This document shows positions 40,977 to 42,817 of a stretch of 42,817 bases of DNA, piece after piece. The DNA lies in contig JAQWYA010000102.1 of NCBI GenBank assembly GCA_029254215.1, forward strand, positions 1-42,817, read 5' to 3'. Positions within the stretch are counted from its first letter, which is position 1. Every line of letters begins with the position of its first letter. The position numbers and the translations under genes are program-made. The notes under the pieces were generated by a model. The model was given only the letters and a program-made list of their open reading frames with translations. It was not told where the DNA came from and made no database searches. This stretch comes from Pseudorhodobacter sp. (GTDB lineage Bacteria; Pseudomonadota; Alphaproteobacteria; Rhodobacterales; Rhodobacteraceae).

Positions 40977-41305
40977 AACAGTTTTCCTCCCAATGGCACA
41001 TCATGGCCCGGCCCGATCAGCACGACCTCTCCCTCTGCGTCGGGCAGGCCCAGCACCAGAACCTCGGACATTACCTTGCCGATCTGGCGGGGCGGGAAGT
41101 TGACAACCGCCAGCACTTGTCGGCCCACCAGCCCCTCGGGCGTGTAATGTTTTGTAATCTGCGCGGAAGAGCGTTTCTCGCCCAGATCGGGGCCGAAATC
41201 CACCCAGAGCTTGATCGCAGGCTTGCGAGCTTCGGGATAGGGTTCGGCCCGAGTGATGCGGCCCACACGGATATCGACGGCTTCAAAATCGGCATAGCTG
41301 ATCAT
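40973..41305 (-). CDS. csaA: tRNA-binding protein CsaA
   Basis: A 110-residue protein of the CsaA family, an OB-fold homodimer related to the tRNA-binding domain of methionyl-tRNA synthetase. Characteristic sequence: DFEAVDIRVGRITRAEPYPEARKPAIKLWVDFG, then SSAQITKHYTPEGLVGRQVLAVVNFPPRQIG and the tail VLVLGLPDAEGEVVLIGP. In Bacillus it was described as having secretion-chaperone activity and binding tRNA; the true role is unsettled. It overlaps proC by four bases upstream and the dehydrogenase by four bases downstream. Confidence 0.95.
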   Translation of the reverse strand: MISYADFEAVDIRVGRITRAEPYPEARKPAIKLWVDFGPDLGEKRSSAQITKHYTPEGLVGRQVLAVVNFPPRQIGKVMSEVLVLGLPDAEGEVVLIGPGHDVPLGGKLF

Positions 41306-42114
41306 TTGCCCAACTCCTCGGCCCGCGCGGTTGCCGCAGCTACGGCGCGCCCCAGCAAATCCGGAAATCCGGTTTCCGGGTCCATCAAAACGGCCAGCCC
41401 GGCCGCGGTGGTACCGCCCGGAGAGGTGACGTTAATGCGCAACTGCTCTGCCGTTTCGGGCGCCTGATGCGCCAATTCCCCCGCGCCGCTGACCGTGGCG
41501 CGCGCAAGCCGCATCGCAAGGTCCGGAGCGAGGCCCTGCGCCTCACCCGCCGCGCCCATGGCCTCAATCAGGTGAAACACATAGGCGGGGCCAGAGCCCG
41601 AAAGCCCGGTCACCGCGTTGATCTGATGTTCGGTATCAAGACGCACCACCTCCCCCACAGACGAGAGCAGGGCCTCGGCGAGGGCCAGATGTGCTTCGGT
41701 GCTTTGCGCATTACCGACGATCGCGGTGATGCCGCGCGAAACCGCAGCAGGTGTGTTGGGCATCGCCCGGACGATGGGCGTTTGTTCCCCCAGAACGGTT
41801 TCAAAATATCCGATGCTGGTCCCGGCAGCGACCGACAGGAAAAGCGTCGCGCCATTGCCCATCGCCTGAAGGCTTGGCAAGGCCGCGGCCATCATCTGCG
41901 GTTTGACCGCCACCAGAACGATCGCCGGCGATGGCGGAAGTGCCGCATTCAGATGAACGCCCTGTGCTTTCAGCCAATCAGACGGGTTCGGGTCATTGAC
42001 CCAGACTGCATCTGCACGCAGCCCTTCGCGCAGCCATCCCTGTAGCATGGCAGAGCCCATCTTGCCGCAACCCAGCAAGACCAATCCCTTTTCATTCACC
42101 AGATCAAGTTTCAT
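41302..42114 (-). CDS. proC: Pyrroline-5-carboxylate reductase
   Basis: A 270-residue NAD(P)H-dependent reductase, last step of proline synthesis. Rossmann motif GLVLLGCGKMGSAMLQGWL near residue 10; VKPQMMAAALPSL; VRAMPNTPAAVSRGITAI; and the C-terminal INAVTGLSGSGPAYVFHLIEAM plus LRINVTSPGGTTAAGL, all ProC signatures. The ATG at 42114 gives the standard N-terminus; the longer ORF start (42186) overlaps ybjN. It follows the YbjN-family gene by 28 bases and overlaps csaA by four. The ybjN-proC pair recurs in alphaproteobacteria. Confidence 0.96.
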   Translation of the reverse strand: MKLDLVNEKGLVLLGCGKMGSAMLQGWLREGLRADAVWVNDPNPSDWLKAQGVHLNAALPPSPAIVLVAVKPQMMAAALPSLQAMGNGATLFLSVAAGTSIGYFETVLGEQTPIVRAMPNTPAAVSRGITAIVGNAQSTEAHLALAEALLSSVGEVVRLDTEHQINAVTGLSGSGPAYVFHLIEAMGAAGEAQGLAPDLAMRLARATVSGAGELAHQAPETAEQLRINVTSPGGTTAAGLAVLMDPETGFPDLLGRAVAAATARAEELGK

Positions 42115-42142
42115 GCCGCCCCCTGCTTTATAGCTGGGCAGA

Positions 42143-42643
42143 CTAGGCGCGTCCGTAAGCCTCTGCAATGGCGACCTTGATCGCATCGGCAGGGCTATGA
42201 TCGGCCCAAGTGACCAGTTGGAAGGCGGGGTAAAACCGCTCTGCCGCCATGACAGCCGCGGAAATCAGCCGATCAATCTGTTCTGGCCCCGCAACTTGGC
42301 CGCCCGCAAGGCACAGACCATAGCGCCAAACCATCAGCTTTTGGTCTGCCCACCAAGTGAACGCGCCTGTCCAGACCATATCATTGCAACGATTGAGAAC
42401 ATCGTACAATTCAGACAGGCGGCCGTCAGGGGGTTCCATCTCAAACGTACAGATCAGACGGAGCGTCTCATCCTGCGGCGACCAGGCGAGCGTCAGGGAA
42501 TAGGTTCGCCACTGGCCCTCGACCGACATTGCGATCTGATCGTCCGTGACGCGGTCAAATTCCCAGGCGTGATGCTCGGCAAGCGTTTCGACAATGTCGA
42601 TCGGATGCATATCCTCAGCGAGGAAGTCTTCAGAAAGTGACAT
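42143..42643 (-). CDS. YbjN domain-containing protein
   Basis: A 166-residue acidic cytoplasmic protein of the YbjN family (type III secretion chaperone-like fold). Features are PIDIVETLAEHHAWEFDRVTDDQIAMSVEGQWRTYSLTLAW and LSELYDVLNRCNDMVWTGAFTWW. The family is implicated in sensory or stress regulation in enterobacteria, but its biochemical role is unknown. It is first in a minus-strand unit with proC, csaA and the dehydrogenase. The upstream gap to the window edge (174 bases) holds a candidate NrdR box that probably belongs to a gene to the right. Confidence 0.9.
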   Translation of the reverse strand: MSLSEDFLAEDMHPIDIVETLAEHHAWEFDRVTDDQIAMSVEGQWRTYSLTLAWSPQDETLRLICTFEMEPPDGRLSELYDVLNRCNDMVWTGAFTWWADQKLMVWRYGLCLAGGQVAGPEQIDRLISAAVMAAERFYPAFQLVTWADHSPADAIKVAIAEAYGRA

Positions 42644-42747
42644 GGCCCGGCCTCATTATTATGCCGCTTGAAGCCATGCCCCTCAGAAAGACATAAACCA
42701 CAAGAAGCTGGGTGCCAGGCCATCACAAGCAGAGACCCAACGCGCCC

Positions 42748-42763
42748 TTACTAGATATAGTGT
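42748..42763. promoter_or_regulatory. Candidate NrdR box
   Basis: TTACTAGATATAGTGT reads ACACTATATCTAGTAA on the other strand, agreeing with the remembered NrdR consensus (ACACwATATCTwGTGT-like) at about 14 of 16 positions. NrdR represses ribonucleotide reductase genes. It may serve a gene beyond the window; a second box at the usual spacing is not visible. Confidence 0.5.
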
Positions 42764-42817
42764 GGGAGGAGGGAAACCCTGTAAAGCTTTTTCTGCAGGA
42801 AACAGTTGTGGGTAAGT

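Overview
This window is a GC-rich stretch of chromosome from an alphaproteobacterium, almost certainly a member of the Rhodobacteraceae. Three things point there. The sigma factor is of the short RpoH-II type. The tandem TauE/SafE and TIGR02186 genes are an alphaproteobacterial pair. The gene neighbourhoods glnD-murJ, yraN/rsmI/LpoA-like, ybjN-proC and MerR/acyl-CoA dehydrogenase/thiolase/FadJ also fit. Coding density is high and no gap reaches 300 bases; the largest are 33015-33288, 25584-25849 and 5368-5623, and each is described below. I see no rRNA, tRNA, CRISPR array, phage or insertion sequence.

Layout, left to right. 1-1684 (minus): rpoH (RpoH-II type) overlapping a ChaN-like haem-binding protein gene cut by the window edge. 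1760-5367 (plus): cobU, a histidine phosphatase, a glutathione S-transferase with an extra Cys-rich C-terminal domain, and yifB. 5624-7993 (minus): gshB, yraN, rsmI. 8079-13659 (plus): LpoA-like lipoprotein, glnD, murJ. 13656-14345 (minus): a rhomboid-fold protein that has lost both catalytic residues. 14440-20805 (plus): trpS, VOC protein, YegD-like Hsp70, branched-chain aminotransferase, UspA, NifU-type Fe-S protein, tsaB, rimI. 20960-25583 (plus): a complete BMP-type (nucleoside-like) ABC importer operon. 25850-27537 (plus): TauE/SafE permease and TIGR02186 protein. 27534-29844 (minus): MATE transporter and two hotdog thioesterases. 29985-39080 (plus): two MerR regulators, then a fatty-acid/acyl-CoA degradation cluster (acyl-CoA dehydrogenase, small protein, GST, thiolase, FadJ) with an unknown gene and two cupins inserted before fadJ. 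39186-42643 (minus): sulfotransferase, then ybjN-proC-csaA-2-hydroxyacid dehydrogenase.

How the genes work together. Housekeeping functions dominate: translation and tRNA/rRNA modification (trpS, tsaB, rimI, rsmI), the cell envelope (murJ, LpoA-like), nitrogen signalling (glnD), glutathione (gshB and two GSTs), Fe-S assembly and stress (rpoH, uspA). The 30517-39080 block reads as a beta-oxidation unit under a MerR regulator that has palindromic operators in its own promoter.

The most interesting non-coding signals are as follows. A 21-bp dispersed intergenic element occurs three times, twice as the ends of a nested inverted repeat. Two abutting perfect hairpins precede the ABC importer. There is a candidate extracytoplasmic-sigma (RpoE-type) promoter before rpoH, a candidate iron-control (Irr-type) box before the NifU-family gene, and a candidate NrdR box at the right edge. 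Two convergent gene pairs share one CTAG as both stop codons. All sites were read by eye; no alignments, folding or database searches were run.
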